This document shows positions 1-8,608 of a stretch of DNA of 64,000 bases, piece after piece. How positions within the stretch are numbered: the first letter of the stretch is position 1; each line of letters begins with the position of its first letter. The DNA is from an uncultured Saprospiraceae bacterium (GTDB lineage: Bacteria > Bacteroidota > Bacteroidia > Chitinophagales > Saprospiraceae), in contig CALIZI010000021.1 of NCBI GenBank assembly GCA_938028705.1, forward strand, positions 1 through 64,000, given 5' to 3'. Under the pieces are notes generated by a model. It saw only the letters and a program-made list of their open reading frames with translations. It did no database searches and was not told the origin of the DNA. Made by a program: the position numbers and the translations under genes.

Positions 1-1771
1 TACCGTCAGGATACTCACAAGTAGCTGATAAAGGCGTACTTGAATCACATGCCTCAAGTGTGGGTGAGGGCCAACTGTGTGTACCTTCACAATTTTCATC
101 CGCATCTACTGTCGCACTTGATGTATCTGAACCATTACATACAATTATCGGATCAGGCGTACCTACTGTGACTACAAATGTACAAGTAGCTGTATTACCC
201 GCTGCATCTGTAGCTGTGTAAGTTAGTGTAGTCGTACCTATCGGGAAAGTACCTGTGTTATTAGCATCAAGTGTTACACCATTGTCTGTCGTAGGTCCGC
301 TAAGGACTACACAATTACAATCGTCTGTGTATGCACCCGTAGATGGGTCGTCAGGATTTTCAGGAGCAATCGGATTGCCGTCTGCATCAACTGTTGGTGG
401 TACATATACCGGTACAGGTATAGTTACTTCTGCTCCGTCGCAAGTACCTGTTGCTGAAAGATCATCAGGACAAGTAATCAGCGGATCTACATCGTCATTC
501 AATGTAACCGTAGCTGTGCCAACTGCACTGTTACCCGCACTGTCAGTAGCTGTAACTGTTACCGTAATCGGGTCGTCACAAACACCACCGTCATCAAATA
601 CTGTTCCCGGTGCAGGGTCTTGTGTGACCATTACATCACAATTGTCTGCTCCGGTATATAATGGATTCGCTGCTCCATTTATAAATTCATCTTCATAGTT
701 TGGTATAGTTACATCACAATCGTATATGCCGTTTTCGCTGGTCGCTTCCGTAACATCCGGTGGATTTACAGTTGGCGGGTCGTTATCTACTACTGTAACA
801 CTAAGGTTACATTGTGGTGCAGTAGGATAGGTGATTTGTGTAGTTCCTAATGGGAAGGTATCACCGGGCGCACAAGAACCGCTTGAACCGTCAGGATACT
901 CACAAGTAGCTGATAAAGGCGTACTTGAATCACATGCCTCAAGTGTGGGTGAAGGCCAACTGTGTGTACCTTCACAATTTGCATCTGCATCTACTGTCGC
1001 ACTTGATGTATCTGAACCATTACATACAATCACCGGATCTGGTGTTTCTACTGTTACTGTAAATGTACAAGTAGCTGTATTACCCGCAGCATCCGTAGCT
1101 GTGTAAGTCAATGTTGTTGTACCTATTGGGAATACAGCAGTGTTATTCGCATCAAGCATTACACCATTATCTGCGGTAGGTCCACTAAGCACTACGCAAT
1201 CACAATCATCTGTATATGCGCCGGTAGCAGGATTTGCAGTATTCATAGGAGCACTTGGCTCGCCTGTAGCAGGGTCAACCGTTGGCTCTACATATATCGG
1301 TACAAGAATAGTTACTTCCGCTCCGTCGCAAGTACCTACTTCTGTAACATCAGCAGGACAAGTAATGAGTGGATCGACATCATCATTCAATGTGACGGTA
1401 GCTGTACCGACTGCACTGTTGCCTTCAGGATCGGTAGCTGTAACTGTTACCGTAATCGGATTGTTACAAACACCACCATCATCAAAGACTGTTCCCGGTG
1501 CAGGGTCTTGGGTGACGGTTACATCACAGTTGTCTGCTCCGGTGTATAATGGATTCGCTGCTCCATCAATGAATTCGTCTTCGTAATTCGGTATGGTTAC
1601 ATCACAATCATAAAAATCATTATCACTTGTTGCCTCTGTAACATCTTGTGGGTCAACAGTAGGTGGTGTATTATCCACTACTGTAATCGTAAAATTACAT
1701 CCGGGAGCATCGGTATAGTTCACACTAGTTGTACCAAGTGGGAAGTTATCGCCTGACGCACATGTACCCGT
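1..1771 (-). repeat. Tandem 885-bp repeat units inside HYR gene
   Basis: The sequence at 2-140 recurs nearly unchanged at 887-1025, and 256-330 recurs at 1141-1215. The period is 885 bp, exactly 295 codons, so the repeat is in frame and spans several HYR domains per unit. Differences are mostly single substitutions, implying recent duplication or ongoing homogenisation. The array continues off the left edge, so copy number is unknown. Confidence 0.85.
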
Positions 1772-3670
1772 TGAACCGTCGGGGAAGATACATGTCGGAG
1801 ATACTGGAAATTCGTTATCACAATTATCAACAAGTATAGGATCTGTCCATGTATGTACTGCTTCGCAATTAGCATCAGCATCAATGGTTACGTTGACGTT
1901 TGTTCCATTACATTGTGGTGTAGGTGGAGCATCATTGACTACTGTAACTGTAAATGTACACGTAGCGGTATTTCCAGCTACGTCAGTAACAGTATATTCA
2001 ATAGTGGTTGTACCTTCTCCAAAAGTATCACCTGAATCGTGTGTACTCGTAACAGAAGCTACTCCACAGTTATCGGCTGTTGGTGGGTCTGGCCACGTTG
2101 CAACAGCATCACAATTCGCTCCTGCACTTAATGTTATATCGTCAGGACAGTCAACAGTCGGGTCTTCATCATCAATTAAAGTTAAGGTAACAGAACAAGT
2201 CGTTGAATTACCCGCATTGTCTGTTACAGTAATAATTACATCTTGTGTAGAGTTGTGGCTTCCACCCCAAGCAGTTCCCGGTGCAGGATTTTGAGCGGCA
2301 GTAGCTTCACAATTGTCAGAGAAACTGCCATCGGTACCTGCTACAAGCGCAGGGATGAAATCAGGCACGGTAGCTTCACAATCGTAAGTATCACCGCTTG
2401 CACTGGTTGTCATAGTAACGTCAGCCGGACATTCTAAGACCGGTGGTTTGTCATCGACAACAGTTACGTCAAACGTACAAGTGGCACTGTTACCGGCTGC
2501 ATCTGTGGCAGTATAAGTAACAGTCGTGGTTCCCACAGGGAAGAAGTCACCTGAATCGTGGCTGGAAGATTCACTGACTACACCGCAGTTATCGGTAGCT
2601 GTAAGGTCGAATGGTACATTTGCACCACAACCGCCATCGCAACTTGCCATAATGTTTGGTGGACAATTGACAACAGGATCTTCTCCATCTTCTACCACAA
2701 TTTGGAAACTACAGTTATTTGTATTTCCATTTACATCCGTAACAGTTCCGTTCACAATTGTAGTTCCAATCGGATATTGCTCGCCTGACGCACAAGGTGC
2801 TTGCGTACCATCAGGAAAGATACAGGTAGCTGTGATACTTTCTATACCGCAGTTATCAGTTCCTGTGATTTCCCATGTAGCCGTAGCGTCACAGTTAGCC
2901 TCATCTGTTGTAACAGTGATGGTTGATGGACAATTGGGTACAGGTGGCTCATTGTCTTCCGCAGTATATGTGGTCGTACAAGAGGCATTGTTACCATTAG
3001 AGTCCGTTGCAGTAAATGTTACGGTTTCGCTTTCACCCGCTTCGAGTGTAAGTTCAGGAATGTCAACGGTTACCTCAACACCACATGAATCAGTAGCGAT
3101 TGCACCTGACGGTATAACCAGCACTTCACACTGTCCCGGAGGTAGTGGTATCGTTTGATCTGGCGGGCAGACAATTTCAGGATCTACGAAATCCGTCACG
3201 AAAATAGTAGCCTGTGCAAAACAAACATCTCCAGAAGGAGTTGTCACTTCCAAGTCATAGACACCGTCAACAAGTCCGGTACCTGTGGCATCCATGGTAT
3301 TGTATATGTCACCTTGGAAGAGATTTGACACAGGATCTATGTCACTTGCCAAAACCTCGTAAGTAGCAGAAGGTATGGTTTGTGGACCGGAAACCCAATT
3401 AATCATGAAAATACCTACTTCATTGGTAGATAAATTAATGGTAATCTCGCCTGTAAACTCGTCTGCACATTTCAAATCTATGTGGTCCAAACTCAAACCA
3501 CATAAAAGAAAGGCTGCATTATTAGCATCGGCAGCTGCCTGTGGCAGTGCTGTCTGTACTTCTTTTGATTGTGCCGAAGCAGCAATTGTCAAGAGTAAGA
3601 ATGTCAGTACACCGAAACATTGTTTGAGTGTACTTCTGAGTTGGAATAGCTGTTGCAGTTCCATCCTCAT
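1..3670 (-). CDS. HYR-repeat secreted surface protein (3' part off window)
   Basis: The minus-strand frame is open from the window edge to 3755. ATG codons lie at 3700, 3670 and 3664; 3670 is chosen because a signal peptide (hydrophobic VLTFLLLTIAASAQ) follows at a normal distance. The first roughly 165 residues are a unique N-terminal region. After it comes a series of hyalin-repeat (HYR) type beta-sandwich domains with openings such as IVCPPDQTIPLPPGQC and NEPPVPNCPSTITV, regularly spaced cysteines and DNCG-like turns. HYR domains are extracellular adhesion-type modules, and in Bacteroidota such giants usually end in a T9SS sorting domain; here the end is outside the window, so export by T9SS is inference. 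The downstream portion is made of long near-identical repeats. Plus-strand open frames across this gene are shadows. At least 1,223 residues are present. Confidence 0.85.
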   Translation of the reverse strand, partial: MRMELQQLFQLRSTLKQCFGVLTFLLLTIAASAQSKEVQTALPQAAADANNAAFLLCGLSLDHIDLKCADEFTGEITINLSTNEVGIFMINWVSGPQTIPSATYEVLASDIDPVSNLFQGDIYNTMDATGTGLVDGVYDLEVTTPSGDVCFAQATIFVTDFVDPEIVCPPDQTIPLPPGQCEVLVIPSGAIATDSCGVEVTVDIPELTLEAGESETVTFTATDSNGNNASCTTTYTAEDNEPPVPNCPSTITVTTDEANCDATATWEITGTDNCGIESITATCIFPDGTQAPCASGEQYPIGTTIVNGTVTDVNGNTNNCSFQIVVEDGEDPVVNCPPNIMASCDGGCGANVPFDLTATDNCGVVSESSSHDSGDFFPVGTTTVTYTATDAAGNSATCTFDVTVVDDKPPVLECPADVTMTTSASGDTYDCEATVPDFIPALVAGTDGSFSDNCEATAAQNPAPGTAWGGSHNSTQDVIITVTDNAGNSTTCSVTLTLIDDEDPTVDCPDDITLSAGANCDAVATWPDPPTADNCGVASVTSTHDSGDTFGEGTTTIEYTVTDVAGNTATCTFTVTVVNDAPPTPQCNGTNVNVTIDADANCEAVHTWTDPILVDNCDNEFPVSPTCIFPDGSTGTCASGDNFPLGTTSVNYTDAPGCNFTITVVDNTPPTVDPQDVTEATSDNDFYDCDVTIPNYEDEFIDGAANPLYTGADNCDVTVTQDPAPGTVFDDGGVCNNPITVTVTATDPEGNSAVGTATVTLNDDVDPLITCPADVTEVGTCDGAEVTILVPIYVEPTVDPATGEPSAPMNTANPATGAYTDDCDCVVLSGPTADNGVMLDANNTAVFPIGTTTLTYTATDAAGNTATCTFTVTVETPDPVIVCNGSDTSSATVDADANCEGTHSWPSPTLEACDSSTPLSATCEYPDGSSGSCAPGDTFPLGTTQITYPTAPQCNLSVTVVDNDPPTVNPPDVTEATSENGIYDCDVTIPNYEDEFINGAANPLYTGADNCDVMVTQDPAPGTVFDDGGVCDDPITVTVTATDSAGNSAVGTATVTLNDDVDPLITCPDDLSATGTCDGAEVTIPVPVYVPPTVDADGNPIAPENPDDPSTGAYTDDCNCVVLSGPTTDNGVTLDANNTGTFPIGTTTLTYTATDAAGNTATCTFVVTVGTPDPIIVCNGSDTSSATVDADENCEGTHSWPSPTLEACDSSTPLSATCEYPDG

Positions 3671-3700
3671 TTGGTCTAGATAATATGTATAATTTCCCAT

Positions 3701-4832
3701 AGAAAAAGGTACATCTGGAATTAAGAAATAAGAAGATTTAAATGAAAAATATGATTAGTTAGTTTACTAATGCGAACTAAATAGTTAAAATTAAGTTGAT
3801 TTATCAATAACATGTATTTTTATTTAATAAATTTTCAATAATTGAAAAAAATGTGTATATAGTTGATTATCAATAAAAAGATGTCTTTTAATATTCATTT
3901 TGTTAAAAGCATTTTATTTAAATGAATATAAAAAATACTGATAACCAAATTTTTAATAAAAAATCAACTCTTAGTGGGCATAATTTAGTTACTAATATAA
4001 ATCAAGGGTAAATTTAACTAAAAAAAAATAATTTTTATAAAATCAAGGCAATAATGTACTTTTTTTAATAAAAAATGTGACATGCCATAAAATAATGTAC
4101 TATTTAATAAAATTGTAGGTGAATACCCATTTCATAGGCTCGGAAATGCAATAATACAATTATTTTCATAATTGTCAACAATAACTGTCATTAAATCGAA
4201 GGCTTTTTTTTAATCACTGTAGAGTAAGCAACCATATCTGTAAAATAATAACTTATATAAGATTGTTAATGAAATATTAATAAATTTTAAAGGAGGATTA
4301 TGATGATAAATAAAATTTATGTAGAAATGTGAATTTATTTTTATTTCGTTTTATTTTTTTAGTAATTGTGTTTGTAAGTTTCCAAGTTATTTTATTCATT
4401 TTTTGCTCAATTTATGCGGGAAGGTCATTTTTTTTCAAAGAAAAAGTATCTCTTTGTAAATTTTATGTCAAATAAAAAAAATATTTTCCACCGTTTTGTG
4501 ACATTTAAAAAATAGTATTTAATGTTTTTTTGTGTTATATTTTATTCCCAAAACTCCACTTTTTTTGAAAAAAGCATAAACACATACAGTTATTTTCATT
4601 AATGTGTGGTTCATTTATTTTAACTAAAATTAATATAAAAAGTATTGGCAGTCAGCATTTTTCAAGCAAACAATATATCAATATAGAATTTATCTATATA
4701 GTATAAGCCCGCTAAAACATTTCTATTATTCCGTATATGTTTTTTTATATAAATATTTCAAAAACACCTAATATGTAATAAATTTAGCACTATTAAAATG
4801 TAAGATTAGCACTAGATTGTTTTTTTTCACGA
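3701..4832. other. Long AT-rich spacer between divergent surface genes
   Basis: About 1.1 kb of very AT-rich DNA with no convincing coding frame lies between the divergently transcribed HYR gene and the T9SS cargo gene at 4980. The palindrome TTGATTATCAA occurs at 3863-3873. No tRNA or clear terminator was seen. The spacer probably holds the promoter of the HYR gene, but no good TAnnTTTG match was found near its start. Confidence 0.5.
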
Positions 4833-4863
4833 TTGCTTTGTAAATAAAATAATCATACATTTG
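4833..4863 (+). promoter_or_regulatory. Bacteroidota-type promoter for gene at 4980
   Basis: TTG at 4833-4835 is followed after 20 bases by TACATTTG at 4856-4863, matching the TTG / TAnnTTTG (-33/-7) consensus of Bacteroidota housekeeping sigma. The predicted 5' UTR is about 110 bases. Confidence 0.6.
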
Positions 4864-4979
4864 CAAAGAACTATCGTAACAGCCCACCACTATTATAGCC
4901 AAACTAAATCAAGTTTTTAACGAGTTTTCTGTCAAAGATATAACTTTCCATTGACAGAGAAAAAAACCTATTTATCATT

Positions 4980-6707
4980 ATGAAAAAATGTTTATGTTTC
5001 GTTGTAATAGCAACGGTGATGCTTGTCCTATGTCCAAATAATAGTGGTGTGTATGCGTATTCCAATGATGCGCTCTTTTTAGAAAACAATTGTGACGAGA
5101 TAATATTCGACAATACTCAAAGTGCGAATTTTCAGATGTCTTGTGCCTCATCTTGCAGTGCAGTATCTGCTGCTAATGACTGTGGACATGCGATATATGA
5201 TGAAAATAACTTTTCTAATCCCAATACCCATTCAAGCCTGGGAGGTGGAGATGGCTTAGGATGTCAAACGTATGGATTTTCGACTCCATTGGTTTTAAAT
5301 ACACAAAGCGGCTCTTCTCATACAATATGTACGGAATATACATCAATGGCTTATGAAGCGTCTTACTATTTCCATGTCACTGCTGCCAATCCGAGTTGTG
5401 TCAGTCGCAGTATGGCAATATATAATGCCAATACATGTTCGGTAGCATCAGGTGTAAATATCACACAACCTACTACAACCTTTCCCGGTTCGGCTACCGG
5501 ACTTACTCCCGGTAATGATTATGTGCTTTGCCATACTTATACTTCAAATGGTTGTGCTGATAATTTTTCTTCCAGTCTTTTTGAGGTTTGTGCGAGTATA
5601 GTTGAAGTGCCATATTGTAGCTCCGACCCTCACCCACGCGACGCTGCCGTATGCTCAGATGATAATTCGCAACTCCAACTAGGTAGTTTGTGTACTGCTG
5701 ACCCTGATTTTAGAGATTATTTTCCGAATGGTGTTTCAGGCTTTGCCGCTTTTTTCTATACTGCAAATGGAACAACACTGACCAATTTTCCATCCGGTCT
5801 GAAGGCAGGTGATATAGGCGGCAATACTAATATTAGATTTTATGATGAATCTAATGCTGCAAACGGTGGTGACTGTTCTCCGATTAATCTCAATCCCCGA
5901 ACCAATACTTCCTGTACGCCAATTACAATTCCTGTCGGTATTGTGGGTATAGATGTCAATAGTGTTGGCACCCCTATTCTCAATATAATACCGGACTGCC
6001 CGATAATAGAAGCTACTATAACTGTCAACCCTCAACTTACCTCACAAGTATCCGGCAACAATATCCATTTAATCTCCGCAGGTGGAACAATTTGTCAGAC
6101 TATACCTGTTGGTAGTGGCAGTGGCGGTGGTTATACCAGCGGTAGCACCAGCAGCGGTCTTAATGATGATACGAATAGTACCAATCAAGGTAATGTTAAT
6201 TTACCTAATACAGTTGGCAATATTAATGGGTATAATCCTCGTCCGGGTCTTACCGGACAGAACTTACCAAGTATTAGTGCAGTCGGTACATACACAATTA
6301 CTCCACCGCCGCCTTCCGGTTCTTCCGGTTCTTCATCAACGACAGAAATCAATGTTCCCTGTGTGACTCCAAGTGGTAATCGTATTTCGGATACCGGAGA
6401 AACGTTAATCGGGCATACAGTTGAAATATCTGATGGCGGCGAATTGATTATTACGCTTGACGAGCCTATTCCAAGTCAAATCACAGTGTATCCAAATCCT
6501 GCCAACAATCAACTTTTCTTTAACACCTCTCAGGCAGGTAATTACGCAGTGCATATATATGATACTTTCGGTAAGCAGGTATTCTATACAGAAACCAATG
6601 ACGATACTCCTTTGGATATTGGTCACTTACCTTCCGGCTTATATACTTACTCATTGGAAAATGAAGCACAAACACTCCGTAACCATGGCAAATGGGTGAA
6701 GCAATAA
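4980..6707 (+). CDS. Secreted T9SS cargo protein of unknown function
   Basis: A 575-residue protein. It has a signal peptide (MKKCLCFVVIATVMLVLC, cleavage near residue 26), a cysteine-rich body, a Ser/Gly/Thr-rich linker around residues 375-460, and a C-terminal sorting domain from about residue 500. That domain carries ITVYPNPANNQLFF, IYDTFGKQVF and LPSGLYTYSL, the three signature stretches of type A T9SS domains (TIGR04183-like). It is therefore expected to cross the outer membrane by T9SS and be surface-attached or released. The middle region is not recognised. The start follows directly after the predicted signal sequence with no nearby alternative. Confidence 0.85.
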   Translation: MKKCLCFVVIATVMLVLCPNNSGVYAYSNDALFLENNCDEIIFDNTQSANFQMSCASSCSAVSAANDCGHAIYDENNFSNPNTHSSLGGGDGLGCQTYGFSTPLVLNTQSGSSHTICTEYTSMAYEASYYFHVTAANPSCVSRSMAIYNANTCSVASGVNITQPTTTFPGSATGLTPGNDYVLCHTYTSNGCADNFSSSLFEVCASIVEVPYCSSDPHPRDAAVCSDDNSQLQLGSLCTADPDFRDYFPNGVSGFAAFFYTANGTTLTNFPSGLKAGDIGGNTNIRFYDESNAANGGDCSPINLNPRTNTSCTPITIPVGIVGIDVNSVGTPILNIIPDCPIIEATITVNPQLTSQVSGNNIHLISAGGTICQTIPVGSGSGGGYTSGSTSSGLNDDTNSTNQGNVNLPNTVGNINGYNPRPGLTGQNLPSISAVGTYTITPPPPSGSSGSSSTTEINVPCVTPSGNRISDTGETLIGHTVEISDGGELIITLDEPIPSQITVYPNPANNQLFFNTSQAGNYAVHIYDTFGKQVFYTETNDDTPLDIGHLPSGLYTYSLENEAQTLRNHGKWVKQ

Positions 6708-6742
6708 AAGTTAGTGTTTCGATAGTTTCATTGTCTAATGGC

Positions 6743-6804
6743 TATATGGTTCGATGTTTTCATGGTTTTCGAGTTCGTTAACTATGAAATCATCGAACCA
6801 TATA
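6743..6804. repeat. Intergenic hairpin, 14-bp perfect arms
   Basis: The arms 6743-6756 and 6791-6804 are perfect inverted complements (tatatggttcgatg), and pairing continues imperfectly inward. The hairpin lies just after the stop of the plus-strand cargo gene and may protect its transcript end. It belongs to a wider set of word-repeat hairpins in this window. Confidence 0.75.
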
Positions 6805-6807
6805 AGT

Positions 6808-6834
6808 ATAAAAAAACCCGCTCTAATGAGCGGG
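6808..6834 (-). terminator. Rho-independent terminator of gene at 6878-8041
   Basis: The stem cccgctc (6817-6823) pairs with gagcggg (6828-6834) around a 4-base loop. The A-run at 6810-6816 becomes the U-tract on the minus strand. It may work weakly for the convergent plus gene too. Confidence 0.8.
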
Positions 6835-6877
6835 CTTGCTTTGCATATTGTTTATATAACCAATTGTACTGAAATTT

Positions 6878-8041
6878 CTATTTTGTAATTACTAGTTTTT
6901 GAGGTCTTGCGAACCAATTATCACCATTGATCTGCAACAAATATATACCCGGTGACAATTCTTGAGGAATAATACAAGAAATGGTATTTGCTCCTTCGTC
7001 CAATCCCAGCTGCTTTTCATATAGTACACTTCCTAATACATCCATCAAAACTAATCCGGCAAAAGTTTGCACCCTATCGGTATAGACCTGTACCCTGAGA
7101 GCTTGTCCGGTTTTTATCGGATTGGGATATACACTTGTAATACCATTGATAATATCCGGTGAATAACAATCACTATCCACTTTGATAACATCAGAATATT
7201 CATAACTCCCATCTAAATCTACAGCTTTGAGTCTATAATAATTGTACACTCCAACCCGCTCGTCAATGTATAAATAATCCATCGGCAATTGTGAAAATCC
7301 CGTAGCCTCTACCCTACCTAAATCGCTGAAAATCAGTCCATTTGTACTCTCTTGAATGATAAAATAATTACTGTTTGTTTCCGTAGCTGTTTGCCAAGTC
7401 AGTTGAATTTCGCAATCATCCGCTATGCCTTCAAAAGAAGATAACTCAATGGGCAAAGGCTTACAAAGTTCCGAGATACATCCTTGCAAATCAGAGAAAT
7501 CACCTTCTCTCATAATGTAATACCGCTCCTCAAATCTCTCGCTAATAAAAGTATATGGAAAAAGGTTTCTGCTATGCCATTTCAAATCCACACAACTGGT
7601 CGTATCAATAATATCAAAGCCCAACCTTCCGACACTTACCCACTCTGTACCTATCTCATAGCCAACACCTCCAACCAATTCAAAACCATAGGATACCACC
7701 GTATCCACAGAACCAAGCAGTGCGTGCGGAGAGTAAAAACTTGGCGCATGGACACCCTCCGTAATATTCCCGGATATATCAAGTTCTTCTACCACACGTG
7801 GATTCGCTAACACTTCCCGATTAAAAGAAAAACGATAGTTTTGGTCTGCTAATCTAAATGTACTGTTTGCATCTGCTGCCTTAATTTCTATATCAAAATA
7901 TGCTTCATTAATAGCACAATCGGAAGACTGTCCTATCTGAAATCTGACATCATATACGCCATTTTGTGCAGTCAGTACACAGACTGGTGATAATAATAAT
8001 ATAACAAATACCCATAAAGTAGTGGTCTGTTCTCTGCTCAT
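6878..8041 (-). CDS. Secreted T9SS cargo protein of unknown function
   Basis: A 387-residue protein with a signal peptide ending near VCVLTAQ and a beta-rich N-terminal region that may be cohesin- or fibronectin-like (not certain). A segment LPIELSSFEGIADDCEIQLTW follows, then TATETNSNYFIIQES. This fibronectin-like stretch typically precedes sorting domains in Bacteroidota. The C-terminal T9SS domain begins near residue 300 (SVYPNPIKTGQALRV) and ends in GIYLLQINGDN and LVITK. Function is unknown beyond secretion. The gene is flanked by a strong terminator at 6808-6834. A TTGATAATCAA palindrome lies about 150 bases upstream. Confidence 0.85.
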   Translation of the reverse strand: MSREQTTTLWVFVILLLSPVCVLTAQNGVYDVRFQIGQSSDCAINEAYFDIEIKAADANSTFRLADQNYRFSFNREVLANPRVVEELDISGNITEGVHAPSFYSPHALLGSVDTVVSYGFELVGGVGYEIGTEWVSVGRLGFDIIDTTSCVDLKWHSRNLFPYTFISERFEERYYIMREGDFSDLQGCISELCKPLPIELSSFEGIADDCEIQLTWQTATETNSNYFIIQESTNGLIFSDLGRVEATGFSQLPMDYLYIDERVGVYNYYRLKAVDLDGSYEYSDVIKVDSDCYSPDIINGITSVYPNPIKTGQALRVQVYTDRVQTFAGLVLMDVLGSVLYEKQLGLDEGANTISCIIPQELSPGIYLLQINGDNWFARPQKLVITK

Positions 8042-8190
8042 AATTTGGACTTAATCAACTTGTCTGTAATTCATTGTTTCCTGTATAGTTGATGTCAATC
8101 CTCAAAAGGTTGCAAAGCATATATTATTTCGACATGTAGTCATAGGCTAATTACCGGTATTTAATACCTTCCCAATTCAAACTCAATTAA

Positions 8191-8201
8191 TTGATAATCA
8201 A
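8191..8201. promoter_or_regulatory. TTGATAATCAA palindrome upstream of cargo gene
   Basis: This 11-bp palindrome lies about 150 bases upstream of the start at 8041. The longer string ttgataatcaaactttta recurs at 55887, about 130 bases upstream of another T9SS protein on the same strand. It is a candidate operator or conserved promoter part. The rest of the spacer 8042-8340 is AT-rich with no other feature seen. Confidence 0.35.
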
Positions 8202-8340
8202 ACTTTTACACAAAAGAAATATTTATTTTTAAAATAGTAAAAAAAATCAATAATTCATCAATAAATTTATTCACGATAATTATTAATTATTAAAATATTT
8301 TCATTTTGTAGTAAATAATTATATCAACATTTTTTATGTT

Positions 8341-8508
8341 AACCCAAGTTGAATATGTAGCCTCCAAGTTTTTTTAGGTGGTTTAGTTGTCAGACGAATG
8401 CTGTTTTAGAAGGCACCGATTATTTGATATATCTTCGCTTTTAGAAAAGAATTCGTCTGACAACTCTCCCCGCTCTGATTTTTGGGGGCTACATATTCAA
8501 CTTGGGTT
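8341..8508. repeat. Nested foldback element, 22-bp outer arms
   Basis: The outer arms 8341-8362 and 8487-8508 are perfect inverted complements (22 bp). The inner arms 8386-8399 and 8451-8464 are also perfect (gttgtcagacgaat). The 168-bp element could fold into one long stem or a cruciform. No coding capacity or transposase was seen. It sits between the rpoC terminator and the upstream region of the next gene. Confidence 0.8.
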
Positions 8509-8540
8509 AAAAGTAAAAAATCTCATTATTTTTAATTTTA

Positions 8541-8583
8541 TACAAAACAAAACGGGCATTTTCCATACTGGAAAATGCCCGTT
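8541..8583 (-). terminator. Terminator of the rpo operon after rpoC
   Basis: A 15-bp perfect stem (8551-8565 with 8569-8583) has a 3-base loop and is followed on the minus strand by ttgttttgta. It lies 25 bases after the rpoC stop and closes the operon. Confidence 0.85.
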
Positions 8584-8608
8584 ATTTTTATGCGTTTGAG
8601 TAGAAAAA

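Noticed and set aside
255-3683. Series of plus-strand open frames (91-210 codons) with valine/serine/threonine-rich products
   Set aside because: They lie opposite the HYR gene, whose cysteine pattern, signal peptide and domain repeats are coherent on the minus strand.
8387-8599. 70-codon plus-strand frame after rpoC
   Set aside because: It is made of the foldback element and the rpoC terminator hairpin, so not a gene.
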